A DNA stretch of 64,000 bases from Amoebidium appalachense. Its lineage: Eukaryota > Ichthyosporea. This document shows positions 36,106 to 61,264 of this stretch, one piece after another (position 1 is the stretch's first letter; each line of letters opens with the position of its first letter). Where the stretch lies: positions 2,604,001-2,668,000 of the forward strand of contig CAVNZM010000001.1 of NCBI GenBank assembly GCA_963693365.1, given 5' to 3'. The position numbers were made by a program, and so were the translations under genes. The notes beneath the pieces are model-generated. The model made no database searches. It was not told the DNA's origin and was given only the letters and a program-made list of their open reading frames with translations.

Positions 36106-37860
36106 TTAACCTATCCACGAGCCTGCTTGTAATTCTAAATAATGAGAACTAGAACGCTAGATGTTGTCTATAATTATACTAGCCGGCATTGACTCCAGAG
36201 CTCTGCACTGCCTTCTCAGTGTGCACCATGGACACGTGTTCGTGTGATTTCTTTCTTCTAACTTCAGCAACCAATCGAGTTCATCTTGTGTCCTACAATA
36301 TAGAACACTCGCGGCGGAACAGTGTTGTGAAACTTGTTCACTAACTGGCAGTCTGTAGTAGAAATACTCAACACAGGCGGCATAGTAAGCGGGGTATATG
36401 CTCGTTGCCACGGCACAAGCAAGTTCTAGGGAAGGGGCCGCAGTGTTCACCGTTTGCAGACCGTCCAGAAGAAAAATTGAAGCAGGCGCTGATTGGTGTT
36501 TTTTGCAATTGTAATGAACGGGTGCAAACATTCTGTGAGATGACCACTCACATGCTGTTTGAAGACGTCGTCAACGTTGACACAATAGGTTGAAGCTGGA
36601 AAACTTTCCCACGAATAAAGAAAAATAAAAACATGGATTTTTGAAAATTCTGGCATATCAGTTAACCCTCGTAGTCCTCTTTTTTTTAATTTTTTTTAAT
36701 AAGTTTTTTGTGATTGCGAATCAATGCCATTCATTCAAATAACCGTCACCATGACCCAGTCGCTGGCTGGTCGCAAATGTGCCTCACCAGTAGGATTTTG
36801 CACCCCCTCAGGGAATGGTTTTCCAGAACTGTAAGTATTACCAAATATGGTTGCTGGAAGATTCCCCGGCGAATCCCCGGCGGCCCCGCGGGCCCCGCCC
36901 AGGAGGTAGGCGTCATGATTGGATTCAGCGCCAGTTTTGTGCAGCCTACCAACCAATTAGGTACTATCCCTGGGATTCTTTCGTTTTCTACCAAAAAAAT
37001 CTTTCAAAAAAAGTTGCCACCCCAGTGTAACATTTGTTCCACGAGACAGCGCCGGCGGCCCCAGCGCCGCAGTGGCCATTACAAAGTAGATAGGTCTCCC
37101 CTCGACCAGTACTTTTCCGCCGGATTCGGTATGGACCGTGCTCTCCCGTTACTGTTACCCCTCTCGGAAATCATGCGGGCCCGACGGTATCCCGTGTGCA
37201 CTGCTTAAAATCCTTGTCCCCCCCCGGCCAGACAAGGAAGAAGACCGTCCCCCCGGCCCCCCCCCCCCCCCCCCCCCCCCTCGTTGACGGTCATTCTTAG
37301 CACACTCTTCACATGGTTCTACAATACAGGTATGATTCCCTCGACAACGGTTAGACACTCTGGTGGTTCCCATTCGGAAGCAGGCAGCACATAGTACCAT
37401 CGACGAGTTGGGGCCGAGGGGAAGTGACGTACATTTATCCAATAGAGTTGTGCAGTATTTTTGTGTGTTGGTCTGCATAACGGTTACGACTATTGTAAAT
37501 ATTCTCACACCGTTACATACGTACCCTGTAAACACAAATTTTCGGATTTTAACCCCTAGCCGTTCGCCGATGCATTTTTGCATCATTTTCAAAAATAAAT
37601 GCATCAGCGACCTTCGAAAATAAATAGCGCCTGGCGCGTAATAGTCATGACGCTAGGAATTTAAATTTGGCCTAACTTAGTATATGTTTTCTACTTTCAA
37701 AAACCCCAAAAAACACCGGGGTCGACTATGTTTTTCTGTTTCTCGTGGGTGGTTTGCCTAACTGTGTCTATATTTTCATCGAGCGGCCCCCAAATTTTCG
37801 AAGGCTGGCGGCAGGATCGGATGCCCGGGATTCACGGATTCCAACCCTGGAATCGATCGG
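36106..37860. other. Intergenic region upstream of the PP1 subunit gene
   Basis: This stretch is mixed to AT-rich with small GC-rich palindromic patches (36880-36915 and 37050-37075) and a C run at 37256-37280. Short inverted blocks occur at 37570-37625 (GATGCATTTTTGCATC). A 124-codon open frame at 36157-36531 on the minus strand is listed separately. No other gene is supported. Confidence 0.45.
36157..36531 (-). CDS. Small open frame of unknown function
   Basis: A 124-codon frame with a CPWC pair and several tyrosines lies 50 bp upstream of the PP1 subunit start on the same strand. I recognise no domain. Its composition is not that of a repeat translation, but nothing beyond length supports it as a gene, and it may be chance. 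Confidence 0.15.
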   Translation of the reverse strand: MFAPVHYNCKKHQSAPASIFLLDGLQTVNTAAPSLELACAVATSIYPAYYAACVEYFYYRLPVSEQVSQHCSAASVLYCRTQDELDWLLKLEERNHTNTCPWCTLRRQCRALESMPASIIIDNI

Positions 37861-37867
37861 CTGATAT

Positions 37868-38876
37868 GTGCATCAATCCGATTCACCCCTCCATCCTTCT
37901 ATTAGACTTACATTTATTCGCACTTTTGTCTTCCCGGCATGTGAATATGGTTTACCCCTTCTCGCCGCTTGGATCAAGAAAGAGAGAACTAGAGCGCTTA
38001 AACCCTTGGCAAATTTCCTTGAAGCAGAAGTTGCCTCCTTTCTATCTAACAACTGTTGTAAACCTGGGCCTGTAACGCTCTCGATATATGGTCTGGTCCC
38101 AATAGCTGCTAGAGTATCCTATCTCGCGCTGAAATTCAATAAGCACATAAGCCGCTTAAAGAAGTATTTGCCCTCCCACCCTCTCTTCTCTATCCGACCT
38201 GTCCCCTCCTCACCTCTCCCCTCTTTCCTCCCCTCTCCCCCCGCTTCTCCCCTGGGCACAAATACATATAAACCCCGCAATAGTGTGTGTGTGACTTTAA
38301 ATTTGGACTGCCACTTACTTACTAAACATGTACACAATCACAAGATAATCACGCAATATAACAAATGGAAAAAGATACCACACGACACTAGACCCGATGA
38401 AAGCATACACCTTGAAAAACTAAGCCTTATGTCTCGTTTTATATATACTGACCGCCTCAACCATATTGCCAAATATGGCACTCGCAAATGTATAACACCT
38501 AAATACATATTACCTTCCTGTAGAACTGGTCTTTCTCTAGCTGATGGTATTATTGATCAATTACCACGCTTTTACTGTACACGTGCTATACAGTGGAGAT
38601 CTAATAAGTATAAGGTGGCATCATTTGCATGCCCAAACAACACACACACACACCAGTTTAACCGGTCATGTATCGCCAAATACAGTTTGATAGACCACAT
38701 AATACCGCAACACACACGTCACATTCACAACAGACACCCAGAAAGATAGCCTACCTGTAAATTACAACATCCTTGATTTTATACTAAACACGCGTAACTA
38801 CGACCTGTTTATTAGATGTATTGATTGGCTTGAGAAACACATCACTACAAAATTATAGCGCACGCGCACACACACA

Positions 38877-38953
<77 letters not shown>

Positions 38954-38987
38954 CCAGCTGATACCGAGTGTCCCAAGGGGAGCCCCT

Positions 38988-39018
<31 letters not shown>

Positions 39019-39224
39019 TAAAAAAAAGGGGAACCCCAACTAATTGATTTCTCCTTGTAGTCTTTATGGTGTCTCGTAGAGAAAGTAAACCCTGATATAT
39101 AGTCACCACCCGACATCTATGTACGTGATCATGATATACCGCTGAGGGGATATTCCGAGCAACCCCCCCCCCCCCATACCTGAGACTGGTTCTCTTTGCC
39201 TCGAGTAAACAGCGTAAACCCCCT
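37868..39224 (+). mobile_element. Non-LTR retrotransposon remnant, copy A (reverse transcriptase C terminus)
   Basis: An open frame from 37868 encodes FPACEYGLPLLAAWIKKER and, later, YGLVPIAARVSYLALKFNKH. This layout is typical of the thumb and C-terminal region after a LINE reverse transcriptase core; the catalytic palm is absent. The frame stops at about 38749 because a CA run near 38710 is two bases shorter than in copy B. Beyond it the same protein end is visible up to a TAG at 38856-38858. A (CA)n array, a GGGGAGCCCC/GGGGAACCCC pair around (TAA)n, and a non-coding 3' tail follow. From 38107 to 39224 it is nearly identical to copy B in opposite orientation. 5' truncation and a simple-repeat tail fit non-LTR retrotransposition; the clade is not determined. 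Confidence 0.65.
38868..38952. repeat. (CA)n inside the retroelement tail
   Basis: This CA array sits 10 bp after the retroelement stop codon and is shared by copy B at 56466-56530 as GT. It therefore moved with the element and did not arise after insertion. Confidence 0.85.
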
Positions 39225-39445
39225 CCCAATCCGATTTGCTAATATCTTTACGGGGATTCATGAATTTCATATTACGTGCACACTCGCACACGCGCGCACA
39301 CATACGCATACACACAATGTCATGTACACTTACCACACACACACATGTACACACAGCCTACAGGCTACAGCACACACACACACGCACGTTTACACACCGT
39401 GGCACACACTCCTCACTCAGTGTACACACACACACACATGTACAC

Positions 39446-39479
<34 letters not shown>

Positions 39480-39664
39480 TTGCAACCCATGCACACACGC
39501 GCTGGCATATGCATGAGCGCACGCGTGCGCGCTAACACACACACACACTCACTCGCACACACACACACACTCACGCGCGCGCGCGTGCGCACACACACAC
39601 CCACACTCGCATCGTTTACACAGAAACCTCATTTCGGGATAACAACACCCAAGGTTTCTACCTA

Positions 39665-39810
39665 GCCGGTCAGCCCGGTGACCGACCCGGCTCGGAACTT
39701 TCGTGACCGATCGATCGCGACTGACCGACCGACGATGTCCCAAAATTTCTACGACCCGACCGTGACCGACCCGGCAAGTTCGGAACCCGACCGACCCGAC
39801 CCGTGAAACT
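39665..39810. repeat. Degenerate GACC-rich repeat
   Basis: The motif GACC/GACCG is repeated many times in an irregular order with insertions (for example GACCGATCGATCG and GACCGACCGACG). It is a decayed short tandem repeat. Confidence 0.7.
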
Positions 39811-40170
39811 TTTGACACATCCCTGCCAATGAACCTGCAACCTTCCCTGCTACCTTCTGAGGACAGGACTGATCACGTGACTCACCTGCCCAGCGTCGAA
39901 TCTATCGTAATCGGCTAGAGGGCACAGTCAGTACGTGCCAGCAACCTTCCTCGCGACTCCCGACTCGAGTCCCGAGCCCTTTGAATGGTCGTGCACGTGC
40001 CCCACGAGTCACGACTACGTGCACACGTGTGCAATGACTGATAAAAAATCACCAACACTTTATCTGCTCAAAACTGCATTTGTACATGTCTTCGAGTCTG
40101 CACTCTGCAGCCAGCTCACAACATGATCCCGAATATTAAAAGTTGTCACATTTGGTCCAAACGGGGGGGG

Positions 40171-40253
40171 GTGCCGTGCCGACGGGCTGTGACTGCCACT
40201 GAGACATGACAAGTGCCGTGCCGACGGGCTGTGACTGCCACTGAGATATGACA
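40171..40253. repeat. Two-copy 42-bp tandem repeat
   Basis: The unit begins GTGCCGTGCCGACGGGCTGT and ends in TGAGACATGAC or TGAGATATGAC. The copies are directly adjacent, with one or two differences. Confidence 0.9.
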
Positions 40254-40516
40254 TCCACTCAGTCTAGCATAGCTGTGCATGTGGCAGTGCCGCAGCATCC
40301 ACGTGTGTCTGCATTAAGTGTCTACGATACAGGGGGGGAGGATGGAGGGAGCGAGAAGGGAGGGAGAGAGAGAGGGGGGGGGGGGGGGGGGGGGGGGGAG
40401 AGAGAGAGAGAGAGAGAGAGATCTAGAAGGAGAGAGGAGCGGAAGAGGGAGGAAGACTCTGAGAAGAAGAGCCGGGGAGGGAGGGCTCGAGAGAGAGAGA
40501 GAGAGAAACTAGAGAG

Positions 40517-40559
<43 letters not shown>

Positions 40560-40728
40560 CTAGAGAGAGAGAGAAAGAGAATAGAGAGAGGAAGGGGAGA
40601 GAGGGGGGAAGGGGGGGGGGGGGGGGACGCAGAGACTAGAGAGAGAGAGAGAAAAAAAGAGAGAGAGGGAGATGGAGAGAAGAGGAGGGGGAGAGAGGGG
40701 GGGAGGGGGGAGGGAGAGCGAGAGCGAG

Positions 40729-40890
<162 letters not shown>

Positions 40891-42057
40891 TGTGTGTGTG
40901 TGTACAGTTGCTGTAGTAGTGTGTGCAAGTGTGGCATGCCACAACGAGCGCGCGGGCGCGTGTGTGTGCGTGGGATAATCACTTAGCGTGTGTGTGTGGT
41001 GTGTCAGGTTGTCACAAAAGTGCCAAATTCAACACGGCCCATCATGGTCATTGCTCATGATCAGACGCGCGTCACAGTGTGCACATGTTGCTGATCACAC
41101 CAGCCAGAGTGCAGGACAGTCACTGGAGTCAAACATGCATACATATATATGTGTAACTCAATCAATACATGTACGTGTGTTAAGTGTGTGTGTGCATGTG
41201 CACGTGCTCTTCAGTGGTACCACGCTTCTTCGCGCATGTGCAAGCTGTTCAATCATTCAAGGTAACGAAATGCCTGGGTAACGCTGCAGATGGCAGGCAG
41301 AAAAACGATCCACCTCTTTCCCATGCTTGATGTTACATTTGAGCAGTGTTGCAAGTTGCAAATCGTCAAAATCATGCGTCAAGACAACACCCCTTGCTTC
41401 GAGTCAGTAGATGCAAACTTCAAATTTAATACGTGATTCGACGAGTTGTGTAAAGCTTGGCGCGCATGTTTTTTCGAACTACTACTATCTGAACAACATT
41501 TGTCATGCCAGACTAAGTAATGACACTGTCGGGGACACACAGAAAATATTCAACGGCATGTGCTGCGCGACAATTGGGTCGAATGGGTTAGGAAAAATGC
41601 ATTTATCATTAGCCACTAGGCATACAAAGTAAAACCAACAACCATAAACTAAACACATTCGCAAACTCGAAAGTACTAGACGAGCGTGATATAAAACCTT
41701 GTGTGGTAACAGATCTATGTGTCGGCGTGAATTTCATACTTTTACCTATCAACACTCATATCATTACATTCTCTGTGGTTGGTCGGACTAGAGGTATCCT
41801 GCCCCTGCCAATGATTCCTACCAAATTGAATGCCTTCACACACACAACTCTTCGTAAATTATACATATGTAGTGTCACACGACGGGATATGGACATGATT
41901 TCTAGCAATTCTTCTTACTGAATGACTCAACTTTTCAACTGCGCGCTATCAGCTAACAACAGCACGTCCAGGGATAGCCATGTGTACAGGTGAATGCTTT
42001 CTCATGACCGGCCAAAGCACACACAAGAGCACACACGCACACGCACACGCACACACA

Positions 42058-42088
<31 letters not shown>

Positions 42089-42287
42089 CCACACACACAC
42101 CCACCCACCCACCCACCCACCCACACACACACACAACAAAACACATCCACACACAGAGTGTCACAACAAAACACATCAACTACATGGAGGCATACGAGGC
42201 ACACATGCACGAGCTGTACAAACGACATGGAAGGTCCTACCATACATCAAGGAACATTCGAGCATCTGTGCACGTGGAAGACACCCC

Positions 42288-54855
<12,568 letters not shown>

Positions 54856-56190
54856 GCTGCGCCACCTCACCCAAATACATCACGGTGCCCTGTAGCCATA
54901 TACAAGCACCTGGAAACGGTGTCCAGAGGTGTTAGGAAGAGACCATGATGAACCAAGAGGGTGATAGACAAACAGCAGTTGCTAAGAAGATTGGATATGA
55001 TGAAGATTGATTGCTCTTGGTAAAGAGTTGAAGGGAGAGAGAGTGAGAAGAGTAAGGAGTGTAGGGAGCAGGAGGACGGGTGTGGGAGGACGGCCTGGGG
55101 AGGGGGTGGGGGGGAGGGAGGGGGGCGGGGAAGCTAGGGAAGTCTGCCTGAAAGTTAATGTGGCATAGGAAACTAGAGCTTGCCTTGCACATCGTGAAGC
55201 TCTTATAAACGTATCATCTGCGTACACACAAACGAAACTATGGAAAAATGCAGGTGCACCATGGGAAGTGCAGGTCATAGCACAACGTTTGTGTAGGTAC
55301 CGTTAGCGCCAATGTATAGAAATAGCGTGCTTACTTGGCTTGCTCGTTTGGTCAATTTCAGTGAAAAACTACGCAGGATGTAAGGTCCCAAGTCTGGTTT
55401 TGTCACTCAGGATGACTAAGCGTCTGAGTGAGGCAGCAGTCGGTTAGCAGTCGCTTAATTTTGTATATGAAGTCGAGAAAATATATAGGGAAAAAACGTG
55501 CCATGTGCATGTGCCAGGAGGTAACATGGAGGGGTGGGCAACACACAACCAGAAAAGGGAAAGTCGTTGGCCGAGCGTAAGGGGAAGCTACTCAGTCACT
55601 TACGTGTACAGCGGTTTGGCGGTCAGAGTGATGTGTCTCTAATTTTACGGATCAGGTCTCGCGGTGCACCAGAAATAAGCCTCCCGTTGTATGGATCTGA
55701 CGTTCATGAAAAACTGTCTACCCACGGTGCAATTTGAATGTACGTACGAGTTGCCACTGATGGTAACTCAGTGATGTGAGATTCAATAGGTAAAGCGGAC
55801 GTCAACCATAAATGGTATACTTGGTGAGGCGTATTATGCCACCAATACGATAAAACCCTCGTTGCACGTGTAACCCAACAAAACATCGGCTCCAAAGCCC
55901 GTGTCTGTGCTTCAGAGGTGTGTCAGCACGCCACAGATGTAATGGTCAGAACACCACAACGCGTGGTGTCCAGACCATAATATCAAACCCTCTTCTTCGT
56001 GTGTGGAATATCTATCATAAAAAGGCTGAACTTCAACACAGCAACCTTTACATATGATACCTTCTAAGTAGGTAAACTGAACAGTCTCTGTTAACGTTGA
56101 AACTGCGCCTTTTTTGCCCGCCAAAAATCACCGGCCGGCGGGCCGGCGCCAGCTGGCGATTTTTTTGTTTACGGCTCAGAGACGTCATCA
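54856..56190. other. 5' flank of the DnaJ gene
   Basis: This region holds the promoter side of the DnaJ gene. I see no supported gene. A perfect-looking GC-rich hairpin, AAAAATCACCGGCCGGCGG opposite CGCCAGCTGGCGATTTTT, lies at 56123-56166, next to retroelement copy B. Confidence 0.45.
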
Positions 56191-56387
56191 AGGGGGTTTA
56201 CGCTGTTTACTCGAGGCAAAGAGAACCAGTCTCAGGTATGGGGGGGGGGGGTTTGCTCGGAATATCCCCTCAGCGGTATATCATGATCACGTACATAGAT
56301 GTCGGGTGGTGACTATATATCAGGGTTTACTTTCTCTACGAGACACCATAAAGACTACAAGGAGAAATCAATTAGTTGGGGTTCCCC

Positions 56388-56432
<45 letters not shown>

Positions 56433-56464
56433 GGGCTCCCCTCGGGACACTCGGTATCAGCTGG

Positions 56465-56517
<53 letters not shown>

Positions 56518-57285
56518 TGTGTGTGTGTGCGCGTGCGCTATAATTTTGTAGTGATGTGTTTCTCAAGCCAATCAATACATCTAATAAACAGGTCGTAGTT
56601 ACGCGTGTTTAGTATAAAATCAAGGATGTTGTAATTTACAGGTAGGCTATCTTTCTGGGTGTCTGTTGTGAATGTGACGTGTGTGTGTTGCGGTATTATG
56701 TGGTCTATCAAACTACATTTGGCGATACATGACCGGTTAAACTGGTGTGTGTGTGTGTTGTTTGGGCATGCAAATGATGCCACCTTATACTTATTAGATC
56801 TCCACTGTATAGCACGTGTACAGTAAAAGCGTGGTAATTGATCAATAATACCATCAGCTAGAGAAAGACCAGTTCTACAGGAAGGTAATATGTATTTAGG
56901 TGTTATACACTTGCGAGTGCCATATTTGGCAATATGGTTGAGGCGGTCAGTATATATAAAACGAGACATAAGGCTTAGTTTTTCAAGGTGTATGCTTTCA
57001 TCGGGTCTAGTGTCGTGTGGTATCTTTTTCCATTTGTTATATTGCGTGATTATCTTGTGATTGTGTACATGTTTAATAAGTAAGTGGCAGTCCAAAGTCA
57101 CACACACACTATTGCGGGGTTTATTTGTATTTGTGCCCAGGGGAGAAGGGGAGAGAGAGGGGAGGAAAGAGGGGAGAGGTGAGGAGGGGACAGGTCGGAT
57201 AGAGAAGAGAGGGTGGGAGGGCAAATACTTCTTTAAGCGGCTTATGTGCTTATTGAATTTCAGCGCGAGATAGGATACTCTAGCA
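56191..57285 (-). mobile_element. Non-LTR retrotransposon remnant, copy B
   Basis: This is the minus-strand partner of copy A. The shared segment starts at 57285 (ARVSYLALKFNKH) and the frame stays open to a stop at 56538-56540 (IDWLEKHITTKL). After that come a GT array (CA on its own strand), a poly-T of about 35 bp (poly-A on its strand, (TAA)n in copy A), and a 230-bp non-coding tail ending at 56191. It is shorter at the 5' end than copy A. The open frame continues upstream into unrelated GC-rich sequence to 57425, which is probably not part of the element. Confidence 0.7.
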
Positions 57286-58216
57286 TCAAGGTTATGACGA
57301 GCGGTCGACGGGCCACCGGCCAGCCAGCCGGCCCCCAGCCCCGGCTGCCCGGGGCCCTGGCCCTCAGGCTCTCTCGGCTGAGCTTTTTGTAGATAGATTT
57401 GCTGTTCTTGTATAAATGCAGTCACTCTTCATTTTAATCGATCCTCACCCTTCCCTTTATCACCAGGCAGAAGATTTTCTTTACCATGATGAATAGGGCT
57501 CCGAATTCATGTGGAGTTCACTTTCGGCCTTGGCCATGCATTTGACACCCCCTCCTTCATTTGTCATAAACCAATCATACAGAACAAAGCTCATTAGTTA
57601 AAACAACTAGATAGCCACAAAGATAACCATTTTTGGAAGTACTTTGAAGTGAAGTCTTGATATTCTTATCTAACTCAAATATTTAGCTTGCAGCCAGCAA
57701 TTTTTTAAAAAAAAATGTATATTTTATAGTTTTATAAACAACCTCTTTTTACTATTTAGCCAAGCAAGGGACATATTTATAATATGCCGCTGCTTCTTCA
57801 TGATTTTGCATAGCTCAATTTTCTTAGAGGGGGTGCAAATTCATTTACATGTCGCACTCTAAAAAGAATCTGTTCAGTTTCACTTGTTGAAGCTTTCCCT
57901 CACACAAGCAAACGCAGACACAGAACCAGAACAGCCTTTTACGGTTTGACCATCCTTCGTAACATCGTGGGTCGGTAAAGAATTAGAAGCTGAGGAGCGT
58001 CCACATTGAACCTTTTTTCCCCCTCCTTAATAAGGCTTTTCACATGATATGGTATTCTTGGTACTCGTTCTTTGAACAAAGTTTGAATTATAGGAAGCAG
58101 AAGTAGTCAGCTTTGATAGGTCTGGTTGTTTGGACGCGATAGCCCAAGAAGCGTATTTACTCGAATTGGGAAAGCATCTAAGTCACCGAAGTTTCTTCTG
58201 ACGCACAAACTACAAG
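57286..58216. other. 5' flank of the endosulfine gene
   Basis: It begins with a GC-rich patch (57300-57370), then AT-rich sequence without microsatellites. The final 300 bp contain no clear TATA box. The promoter of the endosulfine gene should lie here. Confidence 0.45.
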
Positions 58217-60445
58217 ATGGCTGAGGTAAGCCCATGGTGCTTTCTTCGCTGTTTTCCTTCTCTGTTTGGGATACACGAATCAGTTGGTAAACGGGAGAGA
58301 GTTTTGGACTTCTTGGCCATGTTTATTCAGTAACTTGTGATCGAATTAAGAAAAAGACTTGCCACTTATTTCTATGCTTACAAGTTACACGTTTTTTTTT
58401 TGTTTTTTTTCTTTTTTGCTTTTCTTGTTCTAAAGGGCAATTCATGAAAGGATGGTAGGCCATTGTGTTATGGTATGCCGGGGGGAGATTTTTTGCGGCA
58501 TGCCTGAGCACTACTTGAAAGAGAGCCTTTTTGTAGTGTGCGTCTTTGGGTTAGTTAAGCATGTCTTGAGGTTCACGTGGGGGGGTTTAAATTGTGTGGG
58601 CCTTCAAAGCATTCCTACACTTTCACCCTCAACTCCTTCCACTTCAACTCTGACTCTTCAGACGGAGTTTAGTTCCTTAGACTGTGCGTAGACGCATATT
58701 TGGTCCCTTGTTTAAAGAGCGGAGAAAACACTCCTTTTTGTAGCAAGTGGACAAGTCTGGCTTACCTGTTGTAGGCACTGCATACAGAGATCGAAGTCTG
58801 ATGCAAGAATACTGCATATACTGTGTTAGCTTGTGGGTCCACGTTTTTTTTTGTGTTGCTCTTTAAAGCGATCCTTTCGATCTGGGTCTCTGTGTGCACG
58901 TTCGTATCCAGACACATCATTGGGCAAATTGTGGTGGGAAGAAAACTGTGGAAGCCCTCTAACACAGGGGTGTGAGGTTGTTTTGTTTCCTTGTGCCTGC
59001 TCGGGGTTAGCTTAAGGGTCAGCATATGGTGGTGGAAAGGTTTTATACCTTTTTCCGTGCTCTTTCTTTTGCCAACCCCCTGTGCAGGGAAGGGGGGGGG
59101 GGGGGGGAGTGGGGGGAGATTCGTGCCTTTTCGACGGAGGGGAAGGGGGGGGGGGTGGGACGGACGCGAATGTTAGTCTCACTGCCTTAGCTTAGGGAGG
59201 TGCCTGGGAATGGTTGTCTTGGTTTTCGACTGTGGTGGTGGTGGATTGTGTGTGTGTGTATGTGGGGAGGGGGGGGAGGGGAGGTGGATGGTTGGGGGGA
59301 GGGGCAGGGGCAGGGTTGCTTGTAGCAGGGGAGCCAGTCTGCTTGCTTCCAATTACTGATATGCTGTTTGGTTGTGCCATGGTTTTCTCGGAGTCGTATG
59401 TTGCATGCTTGTGTGCGTTTGGAAGCAAGCAGCCTGGTTTCGTTTTATTCGGCCCACACCCGTTGCCCGTTGGCAGTGCTGTGTCCAGCAGGCGGCACGC
59501 CTGATGCCCCCGGATGCCTGTATACAAGTTATGTGTTTCTTGGAGCAGACTGGAAACTGGGCCTACCCCAATTGTGACCCCTCCGGTTGTGCATGTCGCC
59601 ATCAAACGCACCAGTATTAACACCCTCTCCACCCCTTGTGCAGCAAATGACGGAGGCTGAGTTCATGGCCAAGTATGGCCGCCCCATGCCTAAGAAGAAG
59701 ACCTCGGTTGCCGACAAGGCCATGAAGCGAGGGGTATGCCTCCTCCCCCCCCTTTCCCCCTCCCCCTCTTGCTGATGGGCTCTACTTTTGTTGCATACTA
59801 TGTGTTGCCGTTGCTGCATACTTGCATGTTCCTTTTGCATGTGTCTTGAATCGCGTTTCTAATAGCATGTTCCTTTTGCATGTGTCCTGCATCCTGTTTC
59901 TAATAGTGTAGTCGATTTCGTACTGTGTTCCGCAGTCCAAACCTCCCTTCTACATGCACACACATGTGCGCACGCACACGCAGGTACGCACGCACCATGC
60001 ACATGCAAGAAACTTCATTGCCACCATCGTCACCATGCCTTGTGTGTATGTGCACACACGCACACAGCAACATCATGTCTATATGCCATGCTCGTGGTCT
60101 CTTTCTTACCCCCTGCGTGTCACTCCTGAAGTGTGCCCTCGCCATCATCTTTGAGTGTGTACTTTTTCCTCCAGCGCTTCCTTACCCCCTCCCCCCCCCC
60201 CCCCCCCCCCCCCCCCCTCTCTCCCCCTCTCCCCCCCCCTTCCCCCCCCCCCCCCCCCCCCCCTCTCTCTCTCCCCCCGCTCCTTTTCCCAAACAATTCC
60301 CCCGCCGTTCTTCTTTCTCAGCCGGCTAGGTTTTTTGGGTTGCCTGGTAAGTTTTGAAATGGAGGTCTCATCTCTGATCTGTCCACCACAGGGTTTTTTT
60401 TTTTTTTTTTTTTTTTTTTTCCCTCCCTCCCTCCCCTCCCTTCCC

Positions 60446-60477
<32 letters not shown>

Positions 60478-61041
60478 TTTTTTTTTTTTTTTTTTTTTCC
60501 CTTCTCCTCCCCCCCCCCCCCCCCCCCCCCCTTCCCCTCCTACCTTCTTTTCCCCCCCCCCCCCCTTCCCCCCCCCCCCCCCCCCCCTGGCCAAACCCTG
60601 TATACACTCTTCTCATCAGCAGGTCTCTAACCCACTCTGCAGAACGTTTTACGCATTTCTCCCCTCGGAGAACTTGGTCGTTGGTGCGTTTTTGTCTGAC
60701 ATCTAACGACTCTGCAGGGTCCCCTGAGACTACTGACACTCTAACATTCCCTCCCCTCTCTTACTTCCCCCCCCCCCCCCCCTCCCCCCCCCCCCCCCCC
60801 CCCCCCCTTTCCCTCCTCCTTCCCCTCCCATTTTCTCTGCACACTCAACAGGTCTTAACCAGCTCTGCACATCGTTAGTCACAATCTTCTCACATATATG
60901 AGAGAATGATCGTATTGGTACGATTTGTCTAATATCTGACGATTCTGCAGCATCCCTAAGACCCCCCTCCCCCCTCCCCCTCCCCCTCCCCCCCCCCCCC
61001 ACCTCTCTTCTCTCTCTCTCTCTCTCTCTCTCTCCCTCTCT

Positions 61042-61123
<82 letters not shown>

Positions 61124-61126
61124 CCT

Positions 61127-61161
<35 letters not shown>

Positions 61162-61222
61162 GTGCCTGTTGTTTTGCTTGTCATTTGTTGTTCTGGTTGA
61201 TTACCTGTAATCTTCGCTTATT

Positions 61223-61264
<42 letters not shown>

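Noticed and set aside
36714-37208. 164-codon open frame (+)
   Set aside because: There is no recognisable domain, frames are open on both strands over the same GC-rich palindromic patch, and no splice or signal context supports it.
55534-55737. 67-codon open frame upstream of the DnaJ gene
   Set aside because: Length is within chance expectation and no motif is recognisable.
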